Origin: Rhizobium mesosinicum
GTDB lineage: Bacteria; Pseudomonadota; Alphaproteobacteria; Rhizobiales; Rhizobiaceae
Reading direction: 5' to 3'
Length of the DNA: 64,000 nucleotides
NCBI RefSeq assembly: GCF_019511345.1
Contig: NZ_JAEUAK010000002.1
Location: 675,641-739,640 of the forward strand
The notes below the pieces were generated by a model. It saw only the letters and a list, made by a program, of their open reading frames with translations, was not told the DNA's origin and did no database searches. The position numbers were made by a program, and so were the translations under genes. Positions 9,189 to 19,323 of the stretch are shown here, in pieces. The number at the start of each line of letters is the position of its first letter. Within the stretch, counting starts at the first letter, position 1.

Positions 9189-9794
9189 ATGGCAAAGCGA
9201 GTCACCGGCCCCGAAATCGAAAAACTGATCCAGCTTCTGGCGAAAGTGCCGGGCCTTGGGCCGCGCTCGGCGCGGCGAGCGGCGCTGCATCTGATCAAGA
9301 AGAAAGACCAGCTGCTCGGCCCTCTCTCCCATGCGATGGGCGAGGCCTATGACAAGGTGAAGATCTGCTCGCGCTGCGGCAATGTCGATACGGTCGATCC
9401 CTGCACGGTCTGCACCGATGCGCAGCGCGACCAGTCCGTCATCATCGTCGTCGAGGATGTCTCCGACCTCTGGGCGCTGGAGCGCGCCGGCGCACTGAAC
9501 GCCGCCTATCATGTGCTTGGCGGCACGCTCTCGCCGCTTGACGGAGTCGGCCCTGACGATCTCAATATTCGCGGACTGATCAACCGGGTCGGCGAAGGCG
9601 GCATCAAGGAAATCATTATCGCCGTCAATGCGACTGTCGAAGGGCAGACGACGGCGCATTACATCACTGATCAGCTTGCGGATCTCAACGTGAAGATCAC
9701 GCGGCTCGCGCATGGCGTACCCGTGGGAGGTGAACTCGATTATCTCGACGAGGGCACGCTGTCGGCGGCGCTTCGAGCGCGGACGGCAATTTAG
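9189..9794 (+). CDS. recR: Recombination mediator protein RecR
   Basis: It acts with RecF and RecO to load RecA on SSB-coated gaps. The 201 residues contain an N-terminal helix-hairpin-helix with [10 protein letters not shown] (about 21-30), a four-Cys zinc finger (Cys60, Cys63, Cys72, Cys75) and a Toprim domain starting near residue 84 with [12 protein letters not shown]. Length and domain order are standard. The lytic transglycosylase gene starts 8 bases after its stop. Confidence 0.95.
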   Translation: MAKRVTGPEIEKLIQLLAKVPGLGPRSARRAALHLIKKKDQLLGPLSHAMGEAYDKVKICSRCGNVDTVDPCTVCTDAQRDQSVIIVVEDVSDLWALERAGALNAAYHVLGGTLSPLDGVGPDDLNIRGLINRVGEGGIKEIIIAVNATVEGQTTAHYITDQLADLNVKITRLAHGVPVGGELDYLDEGTLSAALRARTAI

Positions 9795-9802
9795 GGGGGG
9801 AC

Positions 9803-11059
9803 ATGGAGACGGGTTTCTTCGGCCGGCTACTTCTCACGGGTGCCGCCTGGCTCACGCTTTCGGTAGCGCCCTCTTCCGCTGCCCCTTCGAAAGCCGATGT
9901 TGAAGCGCAATTCGAAAAATGGGTGCAGGGCGATCTCTGGCCGGACGCAAAGAAGAACGGCATATCGGAAAAGACCTTCCGCGCCGCCTTTTCAGGCGTT
10001 GAACTGGATTGGACTCTGACCGATCTCGCGCCGCCCGGCTTTCCGCCGCCGAAGGAGCAGAAGCAGACCCAGGCCGAGTTTTCCTCACCCGGACCCTATT
10101 TCAACGAGGATCGGCTGAAACGGCTTGCGATGACCGGACGCGGCTTTGCCTCGCAATATGCCTCGACGCTCAGCCGCATCGAAAAGACCTATGGCGTGCC
10201 GGGTTCGATCGTGCTGGCAATCTGGGGACGCGAGACCGGCTTCGGCGCAGCGAAGATCCCGAATTCCGCCGTCGAGGTACTGGCGACCAAGGCCTTCATG
10301 TCGACGCGCAAGGACATGTTCCGCATGGAATTGATCGCTGCGCTGCATATCCTCGACGGCGGCGATGTTGCCCCTGCCGATTTCAAGGGATCGTCGGCAG
10401 GCGCGCTCGGTCAGCCGCAGTTTATGCCGACGAGCTATCTGAAATATGCAGTCGATTTCGACGGCGACGGGCACCGCAACATCTGGACCTCGGTTCCCGA
10501 CACGCTCGCCTCGATTGCCAATTTCCTCGTGAAAAAGGGCTGGCAGCGCGACCGCGACTGGGGCTTCGAAGTGACGATTCCCGACGCCGTCTCCTGCGCG
10601 CAGGAAGGGCCTGATCTTGCCAAGCCGCTCTCTCACTGGGCGTCGCTCGGCATCAATCGCATGTCTGGCAAGGGATTTCCTTCCAGCGAGCTGAAGGCGC
10701 AGGGCATGATGCTGGTGCCTGCGGGGCGTGACGGGCCGGAATTCATCGTCACGCCGAACTTCTATATCATCAAGGAATATAACAACTCCGACCTTTATGC
10801 CCTCTATATCGGCAATCTTGCCGACCGCATCGCCTCCGGTTCCGGCGCCTTCCGGGGACAATGGGGCGATGTCGGCAAGATGCTGCGCTCGGACGTCGCT
10901 GCCATGCAGAAGGCGCTTGAGCGGCAGGGCTACGATGTCGGCGGATCGGATGGATTGCCGGGCTACAAGACGCGACGCTCAATCGGCCAATGGCAGGAAA
11001 AGCACGGCATGAAGCCCACATGCTTCCCAGAGGCATCGATGAAGGGCAAGCTGAAGTAA
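9803..11059 (+). CDS. Lytic murein transglycosylase (MltB-type, with peptidoglycan-binding domain)
   Basis: It cleaves the beta-1,4 bond between MurNAc and GlcNAc in peptidoglycan, forming 1,6-anhydroMurNAc. The 418 residues begin with a signal peptide (cleavage near Ala26-Ala27). The SltB3 catalytic domain has Glu144 in the context WGRETGFGA, and a peptidoglycan-binding domain covers about 355-412. No lipobox is visible, so it is probably periplasmic and soluble. An AGGGGGGGA tract precedes the ATG. It may be co-transcribed with recR. Confidence 0.92.
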   Translation: METGFFGRLLLTGAAWLTLSVAPSSAAPSKADVEAQFEKWVQGDLWPDAKKNGISEKTFRAAFSGVELDWTLTDLAPPGFPPPKEQKQTQAEFSSPGPYFNEDRLKRLAMTGRGFASQYASTLSRIEKTYGVPGSIVLAIWGRETGFGAAKIPNSAVEVLATKAFMSTRKDMFRMELIAALHILDGGDVAPADFKGSSAGALGQPQFMPTSYLKYAVDFDGDGHRNIWTSVPDTLASIANFLVKKGWQRDRDWGFEVTIPDAVSCAQEGPDLAKPLSHWASLGINRMSGKGFPSSELKAQGMMLVPAGRDGPEFIVTPNFYIIKEYNNSDLYALYIGNLADRIASGSGAFRGQWGDVGKMLRSDVAAMQKALERQGYDVGGSDGLPGYKTRRSIGQWQEKHGMKPTCFPEASMKGKLK

Positions 11060-11083
11060 GAAGCCTCCGCCTCGGCGGATGCC

Positions 11084-11539
11084 TTACAGGCTGCGCTTCA
11101 GCCCTTCATGGCTCGCGACAAAACCAAGCTTTTCATAGAAGCGGATCGAATCCGCGCGCATCTTGTCAGATGTGAGCTGCACGAGACCGCAACCACGTTC
11201 CACGCAGCGGGCACTCGCCCATTCGATGAATTGTGAGCCGAGGCCGGAGCCGCGATAGCCCTTTGCAATACGCACGCTTTCGATCTGGCCCCGCCACATG
11301 CCCGTTCGCGATAGGCCGGGAACAAAGCTCAGCTGCAAGCAGCCGGCGATCCGATCAGTCTCGTCGATTGCAACAGCCAGCACCTGATTGGGATCTTCCT
11401 CGATTGCCGCGAAGGCTACCAGATAGCGTATATCGACGGGATCCGAGACGACCTCCCGCGTGCTGCCGAGATCATCATCGGCGAGCAGCCGAATAATGTC
11501 GGCGAGATCAGATTGTCTTGCGCTTCGGAAGACGTGCAT
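11084..11539 (-). CDS. GNAT family N-acetyltransferase
   Basis: A 151-residue acetyl-CoA-dependent acetyltransferase. The acetyl-CoA binding motif A is visible as IAKGYRGSGLGSQFIEWA (about 92-109), and the later YEKLGF segment is the usual beta5-alpha4 element. The substrate is unknown. It follows the MFS gene by 8 bases on the same strand, so the two probably form an operon. Confidence 0.87.
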   Translation of the reverse strand: MHVFRSARQSDLADIIRLLADDDLGSTREVVSDPVDIRYLVAFAAIEEDPNQVLAVAIDETDRIAGCLQLSFVPGLSRTGMWRGQIESVRIAKGYRGSGLGSQFIEWASARCVERGCGLVQLTSDKMRADSIRFYEKLGFVASHEGLKRSL

Positions 11540-11547
11540 GGCTGATC

Positions 11548-13179
11548 TCAGTGGTGCAGATCGATCGGCGTCTTGTGGAAGACGTCATCGACTGGCGGAA
11601 TGGCTTGTCGTTCGATCATGCGGTGAACATGCGGCAGGCCCTCGCCGCGATGCAGGGCGCGAAGCCGATCGGTATTTTCGGCATCGGCCTGCGTGCGGCG
11701 CTGGTTGTGCCTGATATATTCCACCCAGGTCGGCGTGTGATAGGTTTCCGTCCAGAACCCGGGATTTTCGAGATCGCGCATCAGCGCCCAGTTGCGGGCG
11801 CCATCGCGAATGCGGATGCGGCGGCGCTCTACCATCAGAGTCATGAATTCGGCCAGATCGTCATCGGCGATCTGGTAATCGACCTGGATAACGATCGGGC
11901 CGCTGCGCGGGGTGATATCGATGCCGAGAGCCGGCTCGATAAAACGGTTCAGCGGATCGAGATTTAGCGAGGCGAAAGCCGGCATGGAAAAGCGCAGGCC
12001 GATGACGACGCCAAGCAGCAGGACGGCAGCCGAGATCAGCAGAGCATTCGAAAGACCGCATTGATCGGCAGCAATACCCCACAGCCAGCTGCCGCCGGCG
12101 ATGCCGCCGAACGTGACGGTCTGGTAAAGCGACAAGGAGCGGCCAACCACCCAGCGCGGCGTCGATAGCTGGACGATGGTGTTGAAGAGCGAAAGCGCCG
12201 AAACCCAGCAGGCGCCCGCTACGAGCAGTCCGGCAGAGGTGAGCACGGCATTTGAGCTGAGGGCTGCGATGACGGCGCTTAGCGCAAGACCGAGGAAGGC
12301 CATGCGAATGATCGTCTCGCTGGAGAACATTTCGCGCAGTCTGGCGCTGAGCACTGCGCCACCGATCGCTCCGATACCGAAGGCGCCGAGCAGGAAACCA
12401 TAGGTCAGCGGCCCACCAGAAACGAGATCGATTGCGACGACCGGCAGCAGCGCCTGGATTGAACTCGCGCCGATACCGAATACCAACCCCCTCAGGAGAA
12501 TCTTTTCGAGATTGGGCGACATGGAGACATAACGCATGCCGGCAAAGATGGCGCTGCCGAGTGTTTCGCGCGGCAGTGTCGAGGCAGGCTTACTCGGCCG
12601 CCAGCGAAGCAATGCATAGATGAGAGCAATATAGCTCAGCGCGTTAACCGCAAAGGCCGCGCCCGCACCTGCAGCCGCGACGATGGCACCTCCGATCGCC
12701 GGTCCAACGCTGCGGGTAATATTGAAGCTCATGCTGTTCAGCGTGACCGCGCCCGGCAAATCGGCGCGCGGCACCATGTCGCCGACTGCGGCCTGCCAGG
12801 AGGGATTGTTGAGTGCCGTGCCGCAGCCAATAAGAAACGTGAAGAAAAGAAGCAGTCCGGGCGTAATCCAGCCGAAAATGGCGCAGGTCGTCAACAGGAT
12901 CGAGACCACGAGCATCATGGATTGAGCCGTCAGCATGATCCTGCGTCGATCATAGTTGTCGGCGAGAGCGCCCGAGACCAGCGAGAACAGCATGATCGGC
13001 AGCGCCGTCGAGGTCTGCACCAGCGCTACCATATCCTCCGACGAGGTGATGACCGTCATCATCCAGGCGGCACCTACGGCCTGGACAAGACCGCCGAAAT
13101 TCGAGACTAGGCTCGCAAACCAGATGGTACGGTAGGTCTCATGCCGCAAAGGTGCAAATGTCGAAGACGGATAGTCCAC
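11548..13179 (-). CDS. MFS transporter of the MFS_3/EntS type with soluble C-terminal extension
   Basis: A 543-residue major facilitator permease with about 12 hydrophobic segments in the first 400 residues. The DNYDRRRIML loop between helices 2 and 3 is typical of the DHA3/MFS_3 group. The last 130 or so residues form a soluble domain with strand-rich segments (IVIQVDYQIADDDLAEFM, TYHTPTWVEYIRHNQRRT) that resembles an antibiotic-biosynthesis-monooxygenase-like ferredoxin fold. Such extensions are seen in MFS_3 proteins. The start is a GTG with GGGAGGAAA upstream. The substrate is unknown. Confidence 0.85.
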   Translation of the reverse strand: MDYPSSTFAPLRHETYRTIWFASLVSNFGGLVQAVGAAWMMTVITSSEDMVALVQTSTALPIMLFSLVSGALADNYDRRRIMLTAQSMMLVVSILLTTCAIFGWITPGLLLFFTFLIGCGTALNNPSWQAAVGDMVPRADLPGAVTLNSMSFNITRSVGPAIGGAIVAAAGAGAAFAVNALSYIALIYALLRWRPSKPASTLPRETLGSAIFAGMRYVSMSPNLEKILLRGLVFGIGASSIQALLPVVAIDLVSGGPLTYGFLLGAFGIGAIGGAVLSARLREMFSSETIIRMAFLGLALSAVIAALSSNAVLTSAGLLVAGACWVSALSLFNTIVQLSTPRWVVGRSLSLYQTVTFGGIAGGSWLWGIAADQCGLSNALLISAAVLLLGVVIGLRFSMPAFASLNLDPLNRFIEPALGIDITPRSGPIVIQVDYQIADDDLAEFMTLMVERRRIRIRDGARNWALMRDLENPGFWTETYHTPTWVEYIRHNQRRTQADAENTDRLRALHRGEGLPHVHRMIERQAIPPVDDVFHKTPIDLHH

Positions 13180-13293
13180 GTTTCCTCCCGCTTTTATCCT
13201 TATGCTTCAATGGCCAATATATGCGGAAGAGAAGCGCTCGCCATAGCTTAGCTCATCCTTGCAGAGGAGAAGGAGACGAAATCAGCGCCGACC

Positions 13294-13322
13294 TTGCAAT
13301 TTCTGAAAAACGGGACTATATG
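13294..13322 (+). promoter_or_regulatory. Sigma-70-type promoter for the rimP-nusA-infB cluster
   Basis: TTGCAA (13294-13299) and TATATG (13317-13322) are separated by 17 bases. The predicted start is near 13329, which gives a leader of about 100 bases before the rimP TTG codon. The leader contains a hairpin with a T-run. Confidence 0.6.
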
Positions 13323-13350
13323 GCACTCAAATTCTTGATCGTACGATGAA

Positions 13351-13379
13351 GAGTGGGCCGCAAGGACCCGCTCTTTTTT
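13351..13379 (+). terminator. Terminator-like hairpin in the rimP leader (possible attenuator)
   Basis: The stem GAGTGGG.../...CCCGCTC is followed by six T residues, placed between the promoter and the rimP start. A complete intrinsic terminator at this point would cut off the whole translation-factor cluster. It is therefore more likely a regulated attenuator, for instance one responding to NusA or another factor. That role is inferred. Confidence 0.6.
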
Positions 13380-13426
13380 ATTAGCGCGATCACCCCGAAT
13401 GCCAGAAATCGCAGGGAGCGCACCGC

Positions 13427-14032
13427 TTGTCGGATCTGACAAACGCAGACAATCAACATGAGCCGCGGCTGATTACCGAGACCGGGCTTGACCAGCGTCT
13501 CGCCGACATCATCGAACCCGTAATCGTCGACATCGGCTTCCGCCTCATTCGCGTTCGCATGCTCAATCAGAACGGCATGACGATGCAGGTCATGGCCGAA
13601 AAGAACGATGGCACGATGACCGTCGAGGACTGCGAGCAGGTTTCCATGGCGATTTCTCCAGTGCTCGATGTGGAAGATCCGATCGATAAGGAGTATCATC
13701 TGGAAGTGTCTTCGCCGGGTATCGACCGCCCTTTGGTGCGGAAATCCGATTTCGTTCGCTGGCAGGGCCACCTCGTAAAGTGCGAAACGTCGATCATGAT
13801 CGGCAATCGCAAACGCTTCCGCGGCAAGATCGTCGAAGCGGATGCTGACGGGTTTACGATCGAACGCGATCAGGTTGCCTATGGCGAGGAGCAGAAGGTC
13901 GTCATTCCCTTCACTGCGCTCAGCGATGCCAAGCTCATTCTGACCGACGATCTGATCCGCGACGCACTGCGCGCCGACAAGCTTGCAAAGGCGCAGGCTG
14001 CGAACCAGAACGAAGCGGACGACAAAGAATAA
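13427..14032 (+). CDS. rimP: Ribosome maturation factor RimP
   Basis: A 201-residue protein needed for 30S subunit maturation. The RimP core is seen in the segments [20 protein letters not shown] and [15 protein letters not shown], followed by an SH3-like C-terminal domain. A Lys/Ala-rich tail ends the protein. The start is a TTG with GGGAG upstream. It is the first gene of the rimP-nusA-ylxR-infB cluster. Confidence 0.93.
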   Translation: MSDLTNADNQHEPRLITETGLDQRLADIIEPVIVDIGFRLIRVRMLNQNGMTMQVMAEKNDGTMTVEDCEQVSMAISPVLDVEDPIDKEYHLEVSSPGIDRPLVRKSDFVRWQGHLVKCETSIMIGNRKRFRGKIVEADADGFTIERDQVAYGEEQKVVIPFTALSDAKLILTDDLIRDALRADKLAKAQAANQNEADDKE

Positions 14033-14092
14033 CCGATCAACGCAAGCTCCAGGGACGGGAACCCGGGTAGTCAAGGACGGAGAAACACAACA

Positions 14093-15697
14093 ATGGCAGT
14101 CAGTGCAAACCGGCTCGAACTTCTGCAGATCGCAGATGCAGTGGCGCGCGAAAAGGTCATCGACCGCGAAATCGTGCTTGCCGCGATGGCCGATGCCATC
14201 CAGAAGGCAGCGCGTTCCCGTTACGGTACCGAATCCAACATCCGCGCCGACATCAATCCGAAGACCGGTGAAATCCGTCTGCAGCGCCTGCTCGAAGTCG
14301 TCGAGAAGGCCGAGGATTATTCCACGCAGATCCCGCTGGAACTGGCCCGCGACCGCAACCCCGACGCCGCCATCGGCGACTTCATTGCCGATCCGCTGCC
14401 GCCGATGGATTTCGGCCGTATCGCCGCGCAGTCGGCCAAGCAGGTCATCGTGCAGAAGGTGCGCGAAGCCGAGCGTGACCGCCAGTTCGACGAATTCAAG
14501 GATCGCGTCGGCGAAATCGTCAACGGTACGGTCAAGCGCGTCGAATATGGTAACGTCATCGTCGACCTCGGCCGTGGCGAAGGCATCATCCGCCGCGACG
14601 AAATGATCCCGCGCGAGAATGTCCGCTATGGCGATCGTGTTCGTGCATACGTATATGATGTCCGGCGCGAACAGCGCGGCCCGCAGATATTCCTGTCGCG
14701 CACGCATCCGCAGTTCATGGTGAAGCTCTTCACCATGGAAGTGCCGGAAATTTATGACGGCATCATCCAGGTGAAGTCGGTCGCCCGCGATCCGGGTTCG
14801 CGCGCCAAGATCGCCGTGATCTCGAACGACTCTTCGATCGATCCGGTCGGTGCCTGCGTCGGCATGCGCGGTTCGCGCGTCCAGGCCGTCGTCGGCGAGC
14901 TCCAGGGCGAGAAGATCGACATCATTCCCTGGTCGCAGGATCCGGCGACCTTCGTCGTCAATGCCCTGCAGCCGGCTGAAGTCGCCAAGGTCGTTCTCGA
15001 CGAAGATGCAGAACGCATCGAAGTGGTCGTTCCGGACGAGCAGCTTTCGCTCGCCATCGGCCGCCGCGGTCAGAACGTCCGCCTCGCTTCGCAGCTGACA
15101 GGCTGGGACATCGACATCATGACGGAAGCCGAAGAGTCGGAGCGCCGGCAGAAGGAATTCAACGAGCGCACCAATCTCTTCATGGACGCGCTCGACGTCG
15201 ACGAGATGGTCGGCCAGGTTCTGGCTTCGGAAGGCTTCGCCGCCGTCGAGGAGCTGGCATATGTCGATCTCGACGAAATCTCCTCGATCGACGGCTTCGA
15301 CGAAGACACCGCGCAGGAAATCCAGACCCGCGCCCGCGAGTTCCTCGAGAAGCTCGAGGCGGAAATGGACGAGAAGCGCAAGGCACTCGGTGTTTCCGAT
15401 GAGTTGCGCCAGATCGATGGCATGACCGCTCAGATGATGGTCGCTCTCGGCGAGGACGGTATCAAGACGATCGAGGACTTCGCAGGCTGCGCAGCCGACG
15501 ACCTCGTGGGTTGGACCGAACGCAAGAACGGCGAAACGAAGAAGTTCGAAGGCCTGTTCTCGAAGTTCGACATTTCCCGCGTGGAAGCCGAACAGATGGT
15601 TGTGCAGGCTCGCCTGATCGCCGGCTGGATCACCGAGGAAGATCTGGCGAAGGACGCTGAGGCTGTAGAAACCGACGCGGCCGAGCAGGACGCATAA
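14093..15697 (+). CDS. nusA: Transcription termination/antitermination factor NusA
   Basis: It binds RNA polymerase and nascent RNA, and controls pausing, termination and antitermination of rRNA operons. The 534 residues comprise an N-terminal polymerase-binding domain (about 1-130), an S1 domain (about 135-200), two KH domains (about 230-345, including VGMRGSRVQAVVGEL and AIGRRGQNVRLAS), and C-terminal helix-hairpin-helix acidic repeats. The stop TAA overlaps the ATG of the next gene by one base. Confidence 0.95.
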   Translation: MAVSANRLELLQIADAVAREKVIDREIVLAAMADAIQKAARSRYGTESNIRADINPKTGEIRLQRLLEVVEKAEDYSTQIPLELARDRNPDAAIGDFIADPLPPMDFGRIAAQSAKQVIVQKVREAERDRQFDEFKDRVGEIVNGTVKRVEYGNVIVDLGRGEGIIRRDEMIPRENVRYGDRVRAYVYDVRREQRGPQIFLSRTHPQFMVKLFTMEVPEIYDGIIQVKSVARDPGSRAKIAVISNDSSIDPVGACVGMRGSRVQAVVGELQGEKIDIIPWSQDPATFVVNALQPAEVAKVVLDEDAERIEVVVPDEQLSLAIGRRGQNVRLASQLTGWDIDIMTEAEESERRQKEFNERTNLFMDALDVDEMVGQVLASEGFAAVEELAYVDLDEISSIDGFDEDTAQEIQTRAREFLEKLEAEMDEKRKALGVSDELRQIDGMTAQMMVALGEDGIKTIEDFAGCAADDLVGWTERKNGETKKFEGLFSKFDISRVEAEQMVVQARLIAGWITEEDLAKDAEAVETDAAEQDA

Positions 15698-16383
15698 TGA
15701 CGGCGAAGCCGGACGCATCTCCTGAGGACGACGATCTTGCAGGTTACGACGTGAACGGCCGCATGTGCATTGTGACACGCGAAAGCGGATTGCCGGACGA
15801 GCTGATCCGCTTCGTGGCCGCCCCTGACGGGACGGTGGTGCCGGATCTGAAACGCGAGCTGCCGGGACGCGGCTGCTGGGTGAAGATTGACCGGTCGCTG
15901 GTCGAAAGGGCGGTGGCGAAGAAGCTCTTCGCTCGCGCGCTCAAGGCCGACGTAAGGGCAGCCGACAACCTCGGCGAGCAGGTGGAGCGGCTGCTTCTGC
16001 AGCAGCTCCTGCAGATGATGAACATGGCGCGCAAGGCGGGCCAGCTCGTCACCGGCTCGGCGAAAGTGGATGCCGCAATCCGCAGCGGAGCTGCGCTTGC
16101 AGTGTTCCATTCGACGGATGCCGCCGCTGATGGCGTAAGAAAGATAGACCAGGCCCGCAAGGCTTGGCACCTCGGAATGGAAACCGAGGAAGAAATACCT
16201 TCCTTCCGTCTCTTCTCGGAGAGCGAAATGGAAGGGGTGATGGGCCAGAATGCTTTTATCCATGCCGCAGTGCTTGCAGGGCAGGCGGGTGAGGGTGTAG
16301 TGAAGCGCGCAAAGATGCTCGAACAGTACCGTAACGGCGGTCAGTCCCGGGCACCGGGCGGCGCTGGCCAGCAAAAACAATGA
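15697..16383 (+). CDS. YlxR-family RNA-binding protein with L7Ae-like C-terminal domain
   Basis: A 228-residue protein. The N-terminal YlxR (DUF448) domain contains CIVTRESG (24-31) and PGRGCWV (57-63). From about residue 95, NMARKAGQLVTGSAKVDAAI and ALAVFHSTDAAADG resemble the L7Ae/L30e RNA-binding fold. In Firmicutes the two modules are separate neighbours (YlxR and YlxQ), so this is a fused form known from alphaproteobacteria. It is translationally coupled to nusA and precedes infB. Confidence 0.88.
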   Translation: MTAKPDASPEDDDLAGYDVNGRMCIVTRESGLPDELIRFVAAPDGTVVPDLKRELPGRGCWVKIDRSLVERAVAKKLFARALKADVRAADNLGEQVERLLLQQLLQMMNMARKAGQLVTGSAKVDAAIRSGAALAVFHSTDAAADGVRKIDQARKAWHLGMETEEEIPSFRLFSESEMEGVMGQNAFIHAAVLAGQAGEGVVKRAKMLEQYRNGGQSRAPGGAGQQKQ

Positions 16384-16485
16384 TGCGGTCACCGGCGGAA
16401 GCCGGCCCCAATATCATTGATCGATTGTATGTGATTGACAGGGTCTGATGGCTTCATCGTTCCCTGTCCGAAGGAACGGGAACGA

Positions 16486-19248
16486 ATGACCGACAGCAAC
16501 GACGACAAGACAATCAGCGTAACGGGGAAGAAGACCCTCACCCTGAAACCATCAGGGATGAGCCAGGGTACCGTTCGCCAGGATATGGGTCGCGGTCGCA
16601 CCAAGGCGGTCGTCGTAGAGACCCGCAAGCGGCGCCCGATGCGCCCCGAAGACGAAAAGCCGATGACGCCTGCTCCTGCAGCTCCGGTTCGGGCGCCCGA
16701 ACCGGAACCAGCGCCCGTGCAGGCTCGCACTCAGCAGCCGGCTCCAGCCCCGCGCATCCACCAGCCCGGCGGCCAGAACAACCAGCGCCCGCAGCAGGCC
16801 AACCAGCGTCCGCAGCAATCCTACCAGCCGCAACGCCAGCAGGATCGTCCGCGCCCCGTGGTGCTGAACCACCTTTCGCCCGATGAAATGGATGCCCGTC
16901 GCCGCGCGCTTGCCGAAGCGCAGGCCCGTGACGCGCAGGATGCCATCCGTCGCGCTGAAGATGAAAAGCGCCGCGCCGCTGAAGAAGCCGTACGCCAGGC
17001 CGCCGAAGCGGAAGAAGCCAAGCTGCGCGCTGCTGAAGAGGCCGTCCGCCAGGCGGAGGCCGCTGCCGCAGCCGTGGCCGAACCACCTGCAGCTCCCGTA
17101 GCGGAAGCACGTGCCGAAACTGTGCGTCAGCAGCCGGCACCGGCATCCGCGCCTGCCGCTCGCCGCACGGAAGCCGCTCCGTCGCCTTCAACCGCCCGTC
17201 CTGCGTCAGGCGCACCGGCAGGCGTACGCGGTCGCCGTGGCGAAGGCGAAGATGAAGATCGCGGTGCTTCGCGCAGCGGTCCGGTCCGTGGCCGACCGGT
17301 TCGTCCCGAGCCCGCGAAGCCGGTCACAACCCGCCCGAAGAGTGAGGAAGACCGCCGCCGCGGCAAGCTGACTGTGACCACCGCGAACGTCGATGACGAC
17401 GGCAACGCACGCGGGCGTTCGCTTTCGGCCATGCGCCGCCGGCAGGAGAAATTCCGCCGCAGTCAGATGCAGGAAACGCGCGAGAAAATCTCCCGCGAAG
17501 TTGTCCTGCCTGAGACCATCACCATCCAAGAACTGTCGCAGCGCATGTCGGAACGTGCCGTTGACGTCATCAAGTACCTGATGAAGGAAGGCCAGATGAT
17601 GAAGCCCGGCGACGTCATCGACGCCGATCTGGCTGAACTCATCGCTGGTGAATTCGGTCATACGGTCCGGCGAGTCTCCGAGTCCGACGTCGAACTCGGC
17701 ATCTTCAACGTGTCCGACGAGCAGGGCGAACTGGTTTCGCGCCCGCCTGTCGTCACTATCATGGGCCATGTCGACCACGGCAAGACCTCGCTGCTCGACG
17801 CCATCCGCCATGCCAACGTAGTCTCCGGCGAAGCCGGTGGCATCACGCAGCATATCGGCGCCTATCAGGTGGAACAGAACGGCCAGAAGATCACTTTCAT
17901 CGACACCCCCGGCCACGCCGCCTTTACAGCGATGCGTGCCCGTGGCGCGCAGGCTACCGACATCGCGATCCTGGTGGTCGCGGCCGACGACAGCGTGATG
18001 CCGCAGACGATCGAATCGATCAATCACGCCAAGGCGGCCGGTGTGCCGATCATCGTGGCGATCAACAAGGTCGATAAGCACGAGGCGGATCCGCAGAAAG
18101 TTCGCAACCAGCTTCTCCAGCATGAAGTCTTCGTGGAATCCATGGGCGGTGAAGTGCTTGACGTCGAAGTCTCGGCCAAGACCGGCAAGAACCTCGACAA
18201 GCTGCTCGAGGCGATCCTGCTGCAGGCCGAAATTCTCGACCTCAAGGCCAACCCGAACCGGACGGCCGAAGGCACCGTTATCGAAGCCCAACTAGACCGT
18301 GGTCGCGGTGCAGTTGCGACGGTGCTTGTCCAGAAGGGCACGCTGCGTCCGGGTCAGATCATCGTTGCCGGCGACGTCTGGGGCCGCGTGCGCGCCCTGG
18401 TGACGGACAAGGGCGACCATGTGAAGGAAGCCAGCCCGGCGACCCCGGTCGAGGTTCTCGGTCTTTCCGGCACGCCGCAGGCGGGCGACAAGTTCGCCGT
18501 CGTCGAAAACGAAAGCCGCGCCCGTGAAATCTCGGAATATCGTCAGCGTCTTGCCCGTGATAAGGCGGCTGCCCGCCTGTCGGGACAGCGCGGTTCGCTG
18601 GAACAGATGATGACGCAGCTCCAGACCACCGGCGTCAAGGAATTCCCGCTGGTCATCAAGGGCGACGTGCAGGGCTCGATCGAAGCGATTGCGGGCGCGC
18701 TGGAGAAGCTCGGCACCGACGAGGTTCGTGCCCGCATCGTCCATTCGGGCGCAGGCGGCATCACCGAGTCCGACATCTCGCTCGCCGAAGCATCGAGCGC
18801 AGCCATCATCGGCTTCAACGTTCGTGCGAACACGCAGGCACGCCAGTTCGCCGAGCGCGAGGGAATCGAGATCCGCTACTACAACATCATCTACGACCTC
18901 GTGGATGACGTGAAGGCAGCGATGTCGGGTCTTCTTTCGCCGGAGCGTCGCGAAACCTTCATCGGCAATGCCGAAATCCTGGAAGTGTTCAACATTACCA
19001 AGGTCGGCAAGGTGGCGGGTTGCCGCGTCGTCGAAGGCAAGGTCGAGCGTGGCGCGGGCGTCCGCCTCATCCGCGACAACGTCGTCGTGCACGAAGGCAA
19101 GCTCAAGACCCTCAAGCGCTTCAAGGACGAAGTGGCCGAGGTGCCGATGGGCCAGGAGTGTGGCATGGCCTTCGAGAACTACGAGGATATGCGTGTGGGC
19201 GACGTCATCGAGTGCTTCCGCGTCGAGCATATCACGCGCACGCTCTGA
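16486..19248 (+). CDS. infB: Translation initiation factor IF-2
   Basis: A GTPase that places initiator fMet-tRNA on the 30S subunit and promotes subunit joining. The 920 residues have a long N-terminal region rich in Pro, Gln, Ala, Arg and Glu (about 60-330), which looks disordered and coiled. The G domain follows, with GHVDHGKT at 427-434, DTPGH from 473 and NKVD at 527-530. The remaining IF2 beta-barrel and tRNA-binding domains then follow. The ATG at 16486 is preceded by AAGGAACGGGAA; an upstream in-frame TTG is not favoured. Confidence 0.95.
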   Translation: MTDSNDDKTISVTGKKTLTLKPSGMSQGTVRQDMGRGRTKAVVVETRKRRPMRPEDEKPMTPAPAAPVRAPEPEPAPVQARTQQPAPAPRIHQPGGQNNQRPQQANQRPQQSYQPQRQQDRPRPVVLNHLSPDEMDARRRALAEAQARDAQDAIRRAEDEKRRAAEEAVRQAAEAEEAKLRAAEEAVRQAEAAAAAVAEPPAAPVAEARAETVRQQPAPASAPAARRTEAAPSPSTARPASGAPAGVRGRRGEGEDEDRGASRSGPVRGRPVRPEPAKPVTTRPKSEEDRRRGKLTVTTANVDDDGNARGRSLSAMRRRQEKFRRSQMQETREKISREVVLPETITIQELSQRMSERAVDVIKYLMKEGQMMKPGDVIDADLAELIAGEFGHTVRRVSESDVELGIFNVSDEQGELVSRPPVVTIMGHVDHGKTSLLDAIRHANVVSGEAGGITQHIGAYQVEQNGQKITFIDTPGHAAFTAMRARGAQATDIAILVVAADDSVMPQTIESINHAKAAGVPIIVAINKVDKHEADPQKVRNQLLQHEVFVESMGGEVLDVEVSAKTGKNLDKLLEAILLQAEILDLKANPNRTAEGTVIEAQLDRGRGAVATVLVQKGTLRPGQIIVAGDVWGRVRALVTDKGDHVKEASPATPVEVLGLSGTPQAGDKFAVVENESRAREISEYRQRLARDKAAARLSGQRGSLEQMMTQLQTTGVKEFPLVIKGDVQGSIEAIAGALEKLGTDEVRARIVHSGAGGITESDISLAEASSAAIIGFNVRANTQARQFAEREGIEIRYYNIIYDLVDDVKAAMSGLLSPERRETFIGNAEILEVFNITKVGKVAGCRVVEGKVERGAGVRLIRDNVVVHEGKLKTLKRFKDEVAEVPMGQECGMAFENYEDMRVGDVIECFRVEHITRTL

Positions 19249-19273
19249 TCGGACCACGATTGAAATCTTGGAC

Positions 19274-19310
19274 GGGCGCCGGATGATCCAGTCCGGCGCC
19301 CGATCCTTTT
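19274..19310 (+). terminator. GC-rich hairpin between infB and rbfA
   Basis: A perfect 10-bp stem, GGGCGCCGGA (19274-19283) with TCCGGCGCCC (19292-19301), is followed by GATCCTTTTG. It may be a partial terminator or a processing hairpin that lowers expression of rbfA and truB relative to infB. Confidence 0.55.
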
Positions 19311-19323
19311 GGGATACAGAACA

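Noticed and set aside
13316..15778. 820-codon minus-strand open frame across rimP and nusA
   Set aside because: It is the antisense shadow of two strongly conserved genes; high G+C makes such frames common.
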